From the NCBI GenBank assembly GCA_016867655.1, contig VGJA01000004.1, positions 1-18,309 of the forward strand: a DNA stretch of 18,309 nucleotides, given 5' to 3'. The stretch is from Candidatus Altarchaeales archaeon. Its GTDB lineage: Archaea; Altiarchaeota; Altiarchaeia; IMC4; SCGC-AAA252-I15. Made by a program: the position numbers and the translations under genes. The notes under the pieces were generated by a model. The model was not told where the DNA came from and did no database searches. It worked only from the letters and a program-made list of their open reading frames with translations. Each line of letters begins with the position of its first letter. Position 1 is the stretch's first letter. Positions 1 to 7,626 of the stretch are shown here, in pieces.

Positions 1-353
1 TCACTGCAGACATAAAGATCAGCCCAAACATTATTAAAGAGTCCTTGAAGGATGCTGAGTTGGTAAGCAACCATGTTGCGTTGATTGCCGAGGACGGTTT
101 GACAATCAAAGCAGACGGGGACACTGGAAGCGTTGACATTGCTCTGAAAGAGGACAAGATACTAAGCCTTAGCGTGAAGACTCCAGCTAAAGCGGTTTTC
201 AGTCTCGATCATTTGAACAACATTCTCAAGGAGGCTGAGGCGCCAAGCGTTGTGTCCTTGAGCTTGAAGAGCGACGCCCCTCTGAGGGTTGAATACACCC
301 TTGGGGATGCCAAATTGGTCTACTATCTGGCGCCGAGGATAGAGTCTGCTTGA
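1..353 (+). CDS. pcn: DNA polymerase sliding clamp PCNA, C-terminal part (5' end outside window)
   Basis: This is the C-terminal domain of the homotrimeric ring that tethers replicative DNA polymerase, ligase, FEN1 and other factors to DNA. The reading frame is already open at base 3, so the gene begins upstream of the window. About 116 residues are visible. The visible part matches the second PCNA fold: the 'DAELVSNHVAL' helix and strand, 'ADGDTGSVDI', the 'SLDHLNNILK' helix, a 'SDAPLRVEYTLG' strand, and the family's terminal 'YYLAPRIE' signature followed by only two residues (SA). Seen: motifs and stop. Known: PCNA role. The next gene starts 7 bases after the stop and is probably co-transcribed. 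Nothing looks damaged. Confidence 0.93.
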   Translation, partial: TADIKISPNIIKESLKDAELVSNHVALIAEDGLTIKADGDTGSVDIALKEDKILSLSVKTPAKAVFSLDHLNNILKEAEAPSVVSLSLKSDAPLRVEYTLGDAKLVYYLAPRIESA

Positions 354-360
354 ATTGGCA

Positions 361-816
361 ATGGACAAGCAGCTTAGGGGCGGGCTTATTTTTCTGGCTG
401 TGGTTCTTGCAATACACCTGTTTTTGGGCTTGTTTGCTGTTTCCAAAAGTGGTTTGTTCGTCTACGGCGCCACTGTAGTTGAAAGATACTTGATACATCT
501 GCTGTCGAACAGCGAGGTTGTTTTCAACCCTACTGGCGCTGCATACTACCATCTGAACGACCTTTGCTTTCAGAAAGTGGATTCGCCGTTGCTGTGCTAC
601 CACTACTCAGACTTGAACATAGACTGCGACTCTTGTTTGATTAAGACAAAACGCGGGACACTGTTGGCTTTGCCTGGAAGCTATTACCCTGCGGTAGTGA
701 AAAAAGGAATGATACTTGAAGATGTTGTCTTCAACTGTTATAGAGAAAACAATACAATGTGCGGTTTCGAAGAAGATGTGGGGGAGAATTACTCATACCT
801 GCACTACATAGTCTAG
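361..816 (+). CDS. Small single-pass membrane or secreted protein with six cysteines, unknown function
   Basis: I do not recognise this 151-residue protein. A short charged N-terminus (MDKQLRGG) precedes one strongly hydrophobic stretch at about residues 9-30, which is either an uncleaved signal anchor or a signal peptide. The rest (about 120 residues) is soluble. It carries six cysteines, including a C-x-x-C pair in 'IDCDSC', and N-glycosylation sequons (NNT, NYS) typical of archaeal exported proteins. The six cysteines could form three disulfides (inference). ATG 361 is preferred over TTG 355 because the hydrophobic segment then follows directly. The gene lies 7 bases behind PCNA, so it probably shares its transcript. 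Its TAG stop overlaps the convergent purQ stop within one CTAG tetranucleotide. Confidence 0.7.
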   Translation: MDKQLRGGLIFLAVVLAIHLFLGLFAVSKSGLFVYGATVVERYLIHLLSNSEVVFNPTGAAYYHLNDLCFQKVDSPLLCYHYSDLNIDCDSCLIKTKRGTLLALPGSYYPAVVKKGMILEDVVFNCYRENNTMCGFEEDVGENYSYLHYIV

Positions 817-1616
817 CGTTTCTTCAGTTCTCTGGCGATGCTTTCAAATATTGCCTTTCCTTCCCCGGTTTTGTATTTTTTTCTTGTCCAGTCTGCCTGT
901 TGGAATGGTTCCATAACTCTTTCAGGGTGGGGCATCATTCCAAGAACATTTCCCTGTGGATTGCAGATTCCTGCAATGTCATAAAGGCTTCCGTTCGGAT
1001 TCCAGGGGAATTTTCCATTGGCGGGCTTTCCGTCTGGCATGCAGTATCTGAAGACAACCTGTTTGTTGTCTAACAGCTTCTGAAGGCTTTTCTTGTTTTC
1101 CATTCCGAAAGTCAATCTGCCTTCAGCGTGTGCGACAGGAATCTGCGCAACCTTCTTTTCCTGAACGTTTTTCGTTAGCATGCACTTGTTTTCATGTTTC
1201 AGGTAAGTTGGCCTGCACTGGAACCTGCCGTCTGCGTTGTTTGTCAAAACCGCTTCAGGAAGTTCGCTTATCCCATTGAAGCCTGGGAGCATTCCAGCTT
1301 CGACAAGAATCTGGAATCCATTGCAAACTCCCATAATGAACTTTCCTGAATCCACGAATTTCTCCAAGTCTTTTCCGATTTTGCTTTTCATTCTGGCAGC
1401 GAAAATCGCTCCGGCTCTGACGTAATCGCCTGCGCTCCAGCCTCCTGGAAGGTAAAGCATGTCAAAATCCTCCAGGTTTCGCTTGCGTTCCCTGCTGCAG
1501 TCTCCAGCAAGTTGCTTTAAATGGATTTTTTCGGCCTGAATTCCTACTTTCCTGAATGCTCTCAGGCTTTCGTCTTCGCAGTTTGTGCCCTCAATCAACA
1601 ATACGGCAGCTTTCAT
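813..1616 (-). CDS. purQ: Phosphoribosylformylglycinamidine (FGAM) synthase, glutaminase subunit PurQ
   Basis: PurQ hydrolyses glutamine and passes ammonia to PurL for conversion of FGAR to FGAM, the fourth step of purine synthesis. The 267-residue protein is a class I glutamine amidotransferase. The nucleophile is Cys98 in 'GVCNGFQ', and the His-Glu pair is His230 and Glu232 in 'MMPHPER'. The N-terminal strand 'AAVLLIEGTNCEDE' and the 'LPGGWSAGDYVRAG' segment are typical PurQ. It is longer than minimal PurQ (about 220-230 residues), with extra sequence around residues 120-220, as in the longer PurQ form. The ATG at 1616 is chosen because it overlaps the purL TGA (ATGA, positions 1616-1613), implying coupled translation. 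It is the last gene of purS-purL-purQ. Confidence 0.95.
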   Translation of the reverse strand: MKAAVLLIEGTNCEDESLRAFRKVGIQAEKIHLKQLAGDCSRERKRNLEDFDMLYLPGGWSAGDYVRAGAIFAARMKSKIGKDLEKFVDSGKFIMGVCNGFQILVEAGMLPGFNGISELPEAVLTNNADGRFQCRPTYLKHENKCMLTKNVQEKKVAQIPVAHAEGRLTFGMENKKSLQKLLDNKQVVFRYCMPDGKPANGKFPWNPNGSLYDIAGICNPQGNVLGMMPHPERVMEPFQQADWTRKKYKTGEGKAIFESIARELKKR

Positions 1617-3928
1617 TCCTGCACCTCTGTGAGAAGTCCAGTATTCCATTTTTTCCTCAGTAAATCCAGGTTCCAGGAAACAGTTGTCTTGCCGTCATTT
1701 ACTTTCAGCTCTTTTTTGATTGTTGTTCTTCCAATGAATTTCGCTTTCACAGTTTTTTCGAATTTCTTTTTGTTTTTTTCTTTCACTTCAACAAGCCAGC
1801 GTCCGTTGCTTTCGCTGAACAATTTCACGTCAGTTCTAAGGTTTTCAATGTTTTTCAAGTCCAGTTCCACTCCCAAGTCCCCTCCAAAGCACATTTCTGC
1901 CATTGCCACGAAAAGGCCTCCTTCGCTCAAGTCATGGCAGCTTGCAATCAAGCATTTATCCATTGCTTTCAGCAAGGCCTTCATATCCCCCCTAGTCTTC
2001 TGTGGATTAACCTTTGGAACAACACCCCCCCTCAGACCAATTATCTTAGAGTATTCCGAACCATCTAACTCCTCCTGTGTATCTCCTACAATGTAAACCA
2101 GGTTGCCTGCCTTCTTCAGGTCTGATGTGACGCATTTCCTGATGTCTTTCACTATCCCCACTCCCAGCAGCGCGGGCGTCGGCTTTACTGGCCCAAGGTT
2201 GCTTTCGTTGTAGAAGCTGACGTTGCCTGAGACAAATGGGGTGCCATATTGCTTGCCTGCATAATACAAGCCGTCACACGACCTCGCAAAGTCTCCAAGA
2301 TTCTTCTCTTTTTCAGGGTTTGCAAAATTCAGGCAGTCTACTATGGTATGCGGCAGGGCATTTACTGCAACCAGGTTTCTGCACATCTCTTCCACTGCTG
2401 AGGCAGAACCCCAGTATGGGCTTGCATGGCATAGAGATGGATTAACGTCAGATGTTATTGCAATACCTCTGTATGAGTCCTCCAGAGGCTTCAAGACTGC
2501 AGCGTCTCCGTGAGATTGTTTGTTGACAATCCCTTGCATTGGTTTTATCATAGTATTAGCCCTGACTTCATGGTCATAGCGCCTTATCACTGCTTCTCTG
2601 CTTGCGATGTTCTGCGAGCCAATAAGTCTTAATCCAGTCTCTTTCAGGTCAGGCATTTTGAATTCCCTGACTTCCTGCTTTCTTTCAGCAAAATTGTAAG
2701 GCCGGTTGTAGCAGACTCCAGTTATCACAAAGTCTAAATCCAAATTCAATACTTCCACTCCGTTGTATTCTGCCTTTATTCTCCTGCTGTTGTCTACTCT
2801 TCCAACCACTGTTGCCGGAACATCCAAGAATTCGAATATTTCAAGAACCTTCTCAACATTCTCCGGCTTTACTGAGACCATCATCCTCTCTTGGCTTTCG
2901 CTGACCCAGATTTCCCAAGGAGAAAGCCCGGTTTCCTTTAGGGGAACTTTCTCTAAGTCCACAGTAGCTCCCAAGCCTGCTGCATGAGCCATCTCGCTTG
3001 CAACGCAGCTTAAGCCGCCCCCTCCAAAATCTTTCATTCCTGTGAGAAGGCCTTTTTCATTCGCCTCCAAGCAGGCGTGCATCAAAGGCTCTTTCATTAT
3101 TGCATAACCAAGCTGGACTGCAGGCCTGCTTTCTTCTTCGCTTTTGTCGTGCAGTTCAGCTGAAGCGAAAGTAACGCCGTGAATTCCGTCCCTGCCGGTT
3201 TTGCCTCCTGCCATTATGTAGACGTCTCCTGGAGCTCCTGCTCTGGAGTGAGCAACCTTCTTTTTATCTACAATTCCAACGCAGCCAACGTTCACAAGGC
3301 AGTTGCCCACATAACTTTCATCGAAATACAGCATTCCGGCAACAGTCGGGATTCCAACACGGTTGCCGTAGTCCGCTATTCCAGAAACGACTTCGTTCAT
3401 CAAGTATCTGGGGTGTTTGACTCCTGGAGGCAGTTTTTTCTCTGGAAAATCCAGCGGACCGAAGAATAACGGGTCTACAAGGGCTATCGGCTGGGCGCCC
3501 ATGCAAACCACATCCCTTAGTATTCCTCCGATTCCGGTTGCTGCTCCTCCATAAGGGTCTAATGCAGAAGGATGGTTGTGGCTTTCAATCTTCACCACAT
3601 AGGCATGTTTTTTGTCGAAATCTATGACGGCCGCGTCCTCGCTTATCGCGCAGATGACTGCCTTGTTTTTTATCGTGAATATCGTTCTCTTGAGAATTGG
3701 TTTGCTTGTCTTGTAGCAGCAGTGTTCGCTCCAGCTTTGCGCGAACGCTTCCAGTTCAACATCCCTTGGATTGCGTTTTTCTTTCTTGAAGTAATCCCTG
3801 ATTTTCTTCATCTCTTCAAGAGAAAGGCCGAGGCTTCTTTCCTTGCTTATTTTTTCAAGCGTCTTGTCGTCTGAGCCAAGCAAGTCGACTTCGTATACCC
3901 GTGGGTTTTCCAAGATTTTTTTATACAT
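1613..3928 (-). CDS. purL: FGAM synthase, large ATP-dependent subunit PurL
   Basis: The catalytic subunit of the three-part FGAM synthase converts FGAR, ATP and ammonia to FGAM. At 771 residues it is the small PurL type, which needs separate PurS and PurQ. Visible motifs: 'WSEHC' at residues 66-70, 'ESHNHP' at 115-120 followed by 'GGAATGIGGILRD', 'GGGGLSCVASEMA' in the first half, and a second PurM-like half with 'LGVGIV' and 'HDLSEGGL'. These are the two tandem AIR-synthase-type folds of PurL. ATG 3928 is preferred over an upstream extension because it sits in a TGATG overlap with the purS stop; its own stop overlaps the purQ start. The chain of overlaps implies one transcript and coordinated subunit ratios. 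No damage is seen. Confidence 0.96.
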   Translation of the reverse strand: MYKKILENPRVYEVDLLGSDDKTLEKISKERSLGLSLEEMKKIRDYFKKEKRNPRDVELEAFAQSWSEHCCYKTSKPILKRTIFTIKNKAVICAISEDAAVIDFDKKHAYVVKIESHNHPSALDPYGGAATGIGGILRDVVCMGAQPIALVDPLFFGPLDFPEKKLPPGVKHPRYLMNEVVSGIADYGNRVGIPTVAGMLYFDESYVGNCLVNVGCVGIVDKKKVAHSRAGAPGDVYIMAGGKTGRDGIHGVTFASAELHDKSEEESRPAVQLGYAIMKEPLMHACLEANEKGLLTGMKDFGGGGLSCVASEMAHAAGLGATVDLEKVPLKETGLSPWEIWVSESQERMMVSVKPENVEKVLEIFEFLDVPATVVGRVDNSRRIKAEYNGVEVLNLDLDFVITGVCYNRPYNFAERKQEVREFKMPDLKETGLRLIGSQNIASREAVIRRYDHEVRANTMIKPMQGIVNKQSHGDAAVLKPLEDSYRGIAITSDVNPSLCHASPYWGSASAVEEMCRNLVAVNALPHTIVDCLNFANPEKEKNLGDFARSCDGLYYAGKQYGTPFVSGNVSFYNESNLGPVKPTPALLGVGIVKDIRKCVTSDLKKAGNLVYIVGDTQEELDGSEYSKIIGLRGGVVPKVNPQKTRGDMKALLKAMDKCLIASCHDLSEGGLFVAMAEMCFGGDLGVELDLKNIENLRTDVKLFSESNGRWLVEVKEKNKKKFEKTVKAKFIGRTTIKKELKVNDGKTTVSWNLDLLRKKWNTGLLTEVQE

Positions 3929-4173
3929 CACAACACCCTTATTGAGTATTCCTGAATCACCGGATTGGCGAGAAGCTTTTTGCACGAGTCTTCTATCCTT
4001 GAAACCGCTTCTTTCTCTGTTTTAGCCTCTACAGTGATGTTGTAGCATTTAACTGCGTCAACCTTTTTCACGTCATAACCCAGCAATTTCAGACTTTTCT
4101 GTATTGTTTCGCCTTCAGCATCCAGAACGCCGTGTTTCAGACCCACCTTGACTTCCAGTTTGTATTCCATCAT
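3928..4173 (-). CDS. purS: FGAM synthase, small subunit PurS
   Basis: PurS is the small dimeric subunit that joins PurL and PurQ and helps channel ammonia in archaeal and Gram-positive-type FGAM synthase. The 81-residue protein has the characteristic start 'YKLEVKVGLKHGVLDAEGETI', shortened here to its key parts 'VGLKHGVLDAEGETIQ', then 'LLGYDV' and 'NPVIQEYSI'. It is first in the operon. A purine-rich AGGTGG lies 4 bases before the ATG, a plausible Shine-Dalgarno site. The second codon is also ATG, so initiation could shift by one residue. The 54-base gap to the divergent pterin gene must hold the operon promoter. Confidence 0.94.
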   Translation of the reverse strand: MMEYKLEVKVGLKHGVLDAEGETIQKSLKLLGYDVKKVDAVKCYNITVEAKTEKEAVSRIEDSCKKLLANPVIQEYSIRVL

Positions 4174-4227
4174 AAACCACCTGATATAATCCTTTAAGGG
4201 ATAATAAATATGTTATTTCACTAAAAA
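4174..4227. promoter_or_regulatory. Divergent promoter between purSLQ and the dihydropteroate-synthase-like gene
   Basis: This AT-rich 54-base spacer separates two outward-facing genes. On the + strand, 'ATAATAAATATG' at 4201-4212 lies 16-27 bases before ATG 4228, where an archaeal TATA box for a leaderless transcript would be. On the - strand, TTTATTAT and ATTATATC elements (about 4182-4208) lie 10-35 bases before the purS start. The two promoters must overlap physically, so a single bound regulator could affect both. No clear operator dyad is seen beyond the short CCTTTAAGG palindrome at about 4191-4199. Confidence 0.6.
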
Positions 4228-5727
4228 ATGAGAGATAGAATACTGCTGGTGACTGGGAGAAACGCAGCCCCTTATGTCAGAAAAAAAGCTAGCGGCAGAG
4301 TCCACGTGTGCGGGATAGATGTCGCAGCGTTGCTTTCCCCTGAACGGCTTTTTGAAGAGCTTTCAAAGCTGGATTTGAGCATGTATTCTATGGTGATAGT
4401 TCCAGGGCTTGTTTCTGGAAATACTCTGGGGCTGTCAAAAAGGCTTGGAATCCCAGTTTGCAAGGGCACTAAACACCATTCTGAAATACCTCTCTTGCTT
4501 GCAAGCTTGGGTGAAATAAAACTTTCAAGCGTTTTGCCTGCAGACTTCGCGTTGGAGAGGAAAGTAAGGGAAAGTGTTGAAAGACAGTTGGCTGATGCAT
4601 GCAAGCCTGGCAAAAAATTTTTGATGAAAATTGGAAGGAAAAATTCTGTCTATCTTGGAGGCGATTATCCGATGCGGGTTGTGGCTGAAATACCTGATGC
4701 CCCGTTTCTTTCCAAAAAAGAGTTGCAGTCTAGGGCAAAATATCTTGTGAAAAATGGTGCTGACATTGTTGACATTGGCATGGTTTCTGGAGTGGACAAT
4801 TCAGGCAAGATTGCAGGCATCGTAAAGACATTGAGAAATACTGTTGGTGTTCCGTTAAGCATTGACTCCATGAATCCAAGTGAAATTCTTGCCGGAGTGA
4901 AGGCTGGCGTGGACTTGGTTTTGAGCATAGGGGAAGGCAACATGGAGGTTGCTGCAAAGATTTGCGTGCCTTTTGTTGTGGTGCCTGTCGGCAAGAACGG
5001 CAGATTGCCTGAAAAGGCTGAAAACCAGGTTAGAAAGCTTGGCTTGCTTGCAAGAAAATTCAAGGGGAAAAAAGTGATACTGGACCCTGTTTTAAGCCCC
5101 TTGAACCATGGTTTTGTGGAATCAGTGAAAGCGCTTTCACTTCTGAGAAGGAAATATCCCAAAACGCCTTTGTTCATGGGCGCAGGCAATGTCACAGAAC
5201 TCATGGACGCTGACTCAGTTGGAGTGAATGCCTTGCTTGCAGGCATAGCGTCTGAAATAGGAGTCGAGCTGTTGTTCACAGTGGAAGCTAGCGCCAAGAC
5301 TAGGGGGTGTGTAAGAGAGCTTGCCACAGCAGCCAAGATGATGCATCTAGCTGGAAGGCAAGCTAAAAGTCCCAAGGACTTGGGGTTGAACCTGCTTTGG
5401 CTGAAAGACAAGAGGTCCATAGAAACGTCAACAGATTCCAGCTTAAGTAAGCTAAGGTTCATTGAGGTTGCAAACATTCCCTCCAAAATAGAACAGGATT
5501 TTTATCGCATTTTCATCAAGGATTCTAAAATCCATGTTGTCGAGTATAAGAAAGGCAGGCCAGCCAGAGGCTATAGAGGGGTTTCATCTGAAGCATTATA
5601 CAAGAAAGTGTGTTCAGAAAGTAGGATAAGCAGTGAGCATGCAGCCTATCTCGGAAAAGAACTGGCTAAAGCAGAGATTGCATTGAAGCTCGGCAAGAAT
5701 CACGTCCAGGACGAAGACTTGTTTTAG
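4228..5727 (+). CDS. Dihydropteroate synthase-related protein, long archaeal form
   Basis: Probable pterin-binding TIM-barrel enzyme joining a dihydropterin to an arylamine, giving a folate- or methanopterin-type C1 carrier. The 499-residue protein has three parts: an N-terminal region (about 1-150) with an alpha/beta look ('RILLVTGRNAAPYVRK'), a pterin-binding barrel (about 155-390), and a C-terminal domain of about 100 residues. Barrel landmarks are 'NGADIVDIGMVSG', 'VPLSIDSMNPSEI', 'GVDLVLSIGEGN', 'KKVILDPVLSP', 'PLFMGAGNVTELMDADS' and 'EIGVELLFTVEAS'. This matches the long archaeal DHPS-related family rather than bacterial FolP (about 280 residues). The assignment is confident at family level; the exact substrate is inferred. 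It is divergent from purSLQ. ATG 4228 gives a near-leaderless mRNA from the TATA-like box at 4201. Confidence 0.85.
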   Translation: MRDRILLVTGRNAAPYVRKKASGRVHVCGIDVAALLSPERLFEELSKLDLSMYSMVIVPGLVSGNTLGLSKRLGIPVCKGTKHHSEIPLLLASLGEIKLSSVLPADFALERKVRESVERQLADACKPGKKFLMKIGRKNSVYLGGDYPMRVVAEIPDAPFLSKKELQSRAKYLVKNGADIVDIGMVSGVDNSGKIAGIVKTLRNTVGVPLSIDSMNPSEILAGVKAGVDLVLSIGEGNMEVAAKICVPFVVVPVGKNGRLPEKAENQVRKLGLLARKFKGKKVILDPVLSPLNHGFVESVKALSLLRRKYPKTPLFMGAGNVTELMDADSVGVNALLAGIASEIGVELLFTVEASAKTRGCVRELATAAKMMHLAGRQAKSPKDLGLNLLWLKDKRSIETSTDSSLSKLRFIEVANIPSKIEQDFYRIFIKDSKIHVVEYKKGRPARGYRGVSSEALYKKVCSESRISSEHAAYLGKELAKAEIALKLGKNHVQDEDLF

Positions 5728-5731
5728 ATTC

Positions 5732-5737
5732 TTTAAA
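5732..5737 (+). promoter_or_regulatory. TATA-like box for purA
   Basis: TTTAAA within 'ATTCTTTAAAGCC' is centred about 27 bases before the purA ATG, the spacing expected for a leaderless archaeal transcript. It lies in the 34-base gap after the DHPS-like gene, so purA may have its own promoter as well as read-through. Confidence 0.45.
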
Positions 5738-5761
5738 GCCACATCTCATTATTACTTTAGG

Positions 5762-6853
5762 ATGGTTTCTGTGGTGGTTGGCGGGCATTTTGGGGACGAG
5801 GGCAAGGGCAAAATCATTTCATATCTTGCTTTGCACGACAATCCTGAAGTGATTGCCAGAGCCGGCGTCGGGCCTAACGCAGGACACACGGTTTACAAGA
5901 ACGGCAAAAAGTATGGCTTGAGGATGGTCCCCTGCGGTTTCGTGAACGACAATGCCAGATTGCTTATCGGCGCTGGAGTTTTGGTTGACGTGCAGACTCT
6001 GCTTAAGGAAATCGGGGAAACCAATACTGGCAATCGCATTGGATTGGACAAAAGATGTGCGATAATAGAGGAGAGACATAAGGAGCAGGACGTCGGCGAC
6101 AAGCATTTGAAGTCTACTGTAGGCTCAACTGGAACGGGTTGCGGCCCTGCAAATGCTGAAAGAGCTCACAGGACGATAAAGCTGGCGCAGGACATTCCTT
6201 CATTGAAGGGCTTTCTTGCTGACGTTCCAGAGGAGTTGAACCGGGCTTTTTTGGAGGGCAAGAAAATTTTGGTTGAAGGCACTCAAGGATTCTGCCTTTC
6301 ATTGTTCTATGGTACTTACCCCTATGTGACCTCCAAGGACACTACTGCCAGCATGGTGGCTGCTGACGTCGGCATTGGCCCCACTAAAATAAAGAAGGTT
6401 TACGTTGTGTTCAAGGCTTACATGTCTAGAGTAGGTCAAGGACCTTTTGAAACGGAGTTGGATGATAAGAGGGTTAAAGCGTCGATGTGGAAGAAAATCC
6501 TAGAGGCTGCGAATGCGAAAGGAATCAAGGGCAGAAATCCAAACGAAACCATTGCAGAATACTTTGGAGAAAAAGGAACTGTCACCGGCAGGATGAGGCG
6601 CATCGGAGATTTTGACTTCAAGCTTGCTAGATACTCCGCAATGGTCAACAGCGCCACGGACTTGGCTGTGACCTGCATAGACAAATTGTTCCCGGAATGC
6701 GGCAAGGTTAAAAAATACGACGACTTGAGCCAGCAGGCCAGAGACTATCTGAAGAAGATTGAAGATGAAGTCGGAGTGAAAATCACTTTAATCTCAACAG
6801 GCCCGGACGCGGAGGACATAATCGACCTCAGGCAACAGGATTCTACTATTTAA
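5762..6853 (+). CDS. purA: Adenylosuccinate synthetase
   Basis: PurA makes adenylosuccinate from IMP, aspartate and GTP, the first committed step to AMP. Near the N-terminus are 'GGHFGDEGKGK', the phosphate-binding loop with catalytic Asp, and 'NAGHTVY', which carries the catalytic His. Further on are 'GSTGTGCGPANAERAHR', 'VEGTQGFCLSLFYGTYPYV' and 'TVTGRMRRIGDFD', all typical of the family. At 363 residues it is the short archaeal type (bacterial PurA is about 430). An AGG immediately before the ATG is too close to be an ordinary ribosome site. With the purSLQ operon 1.6 kb away, this shows the window carries both de novo purine and AMP-branch genes. The stop is followed by a T-run (6868-6874). 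Confidence 0.96.
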   Translation: MVSVVVGGHFGDEGKGKIISYLALHDNPEVIARAGVGPNAGHTVYKNGKKYGLRMVPCGFVNDNARLLIGAGVLVDVQTLLKEIGETNTGNRIGLDKRCAIIEERHKEQDVGDKHLKSTVGSTGTGCGPANAERAHRTIKLAQDIPSLKGFLADVPEELNRAFLEGKKILVEGTQGFCLSLFYGTYPYVTSKDTTASMVAADVGIGPTKIKKVYVVFKAYMSRVGQGPFETELDDKRVKASMWKKILEAANAKGIKGRNPNETIAEYFGEKGTVTGRMRRIGDFDFKLARYSAMVNSATDLAVTCIDKLFPECGKVKKYDDLSQQARDYLKKIEDEVGVKITLISTGPDAEDIIDLRQQDSTI

Positions 6854-6867
6854 GGCTGTAAACAAAA

Positions 6868-6874
6868 TTTTTTT
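6868..6874 (+). terminator. Possible oligo-T terminator after purA
   Basis: A run of seven T (preceded by AAAA) begins 15 bases after the purA stop and 14 bases before the next ATG. Archaeal RNA polymerase can terminate at such U-tracts without a hairpin. It could equally be part of an AT-rich promoter for the next gene. Confidence 0.35.
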
Positions 6875-6887
6875 CCAAGAATGCAAG

Positions 6888-7625
6888 ATGGTTGAAGACA
6901 AAACTCCGGAGGAGCTTGCCAAGGACTTGGAGTTCGAGCGCGAGAAGATAAAAAGGCTGGAAGAACTGCTCAAGAAGGAGGAAACCGAGGTTGCAAAAAA
7001 GGAAGGCCTTTTGAACGAACTCTATAAGCGCATGATGCTTGAAGGCGCCACAAGCAGGGACGAGATAGCAAACGCCATAGGCAGAGAGCAGTATGAGGCC
7101 TTGAGCTACCACCTTGCGAAGGAGCATGAAAAAAGGCTTGAGGTGGAAAAAAAACTGCTGGAAGATGAAGAAAAACTGAAGACTGAGGAGAGAAAGATTT
7201 CTGAGGAAGAGGAAATACTTCAAAAGGATGAGCAGAAGATTGCTGAACTGCAGGATGCCCTGGCAAAGGAAAAAAAGAAGAGGATTGAACTGGAAAAACA
7301 GCTGTTCAAGGAGTATCCAAAGCCCGAGAGGGAGATAACTTTTGACGACTTCATTGAAGACCTTGACTTGTGGGGTATCGAGGAGAAATCGCGTAAACCG
7401 GCAAGCCACCACCAGCCTGTTGCAAAAGACTTGGTTGCGCTCATGCTGAGGATTAACCGCATGAAGGCGATTGACGCCAGCATAATGCTGAACACGACCA
7501 AGCAAAACGTTTTGGCGCTTGCAAAACCTCTCACAAAGAAAGGCTACCTAGAGATTGAGAACTCCACAGGCAGCGACCCGACGATAAGGGCTTTGAAAAA
7601 GCTTCTGGACTTGAAGAGACGTTAA
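6888..7625 (+). CDS. Long coiled-coil protein with C-terminal winged-helix-like domain
   Basis: I do not recognise a named family. The 245-residue protein begins with about 140 residues of highly charged helix rich in Glu and Lys with heptad-like Leu/Ile spacing. It is interrupted at about residues 47-75 by a segment with a helix-turn-helix look ('GATSRDEIANAIGREQYEAL'). A linker (about 147-180: 'DDFIEDLDLWGIEEKSRKP') leads to a C-terminal segment 'AKDLVALMLRINRMKAIDA' followed by 'TTKQNVLALAKPLTKKGYLE', whose helix-turn-helix-wing spacing resembles a winged-helix DNA-binding domain. An elongated dimeric DNA-binding or chromosome-organising protein is the best reading, but that is inference. 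There is no signal peptide or membrane segment. Its stop is one base before the TTG start of the next gene, so the two are likely co-translated. Confidence 0.8.
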   Translation: MVEDKTPEELAKDLEFEREKIKRLEELLKKEETEVAKKEGLLNELYKRMMLEGATSRDEIANAIGREQYEALSYHLAKEHEKRLEVEKKLLEDEEKLKTEERKISEEEEILQKDEQKIAELQDALAKEKKKRIELEKQLFKEYPKPEREITFDDFIEDLDLWGIEEKSRKPASHHQPVAKDLVALMLRINRMKAIDASIMLNTTKQNVLALAKPLTKKGYLEIENSTGSDPTIRALKKLLDLKRR

Positions 7626-7626
7626 A

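Noticed and set aside
1521..2096. 191-codon plus-strand frame across the purQ/purL junction
   Set aside because: Ser/Phe/Leu-rich composition is the shadow of the real minus-strand genes; no motif.
4665..5486. 273-codon minus-strand frame inside the DHPS-like gene
   Set aside because: Antisense shadow; the plus frame has full family motifs.
6846..7505. 219-codon minus-strand Phe/Leu-rich frame opposite the coiled-coil gene
   Set aside because: Glu/Lys-rich codons read in reverse give Phe/Leu; apparent membrane protein is an artefact.
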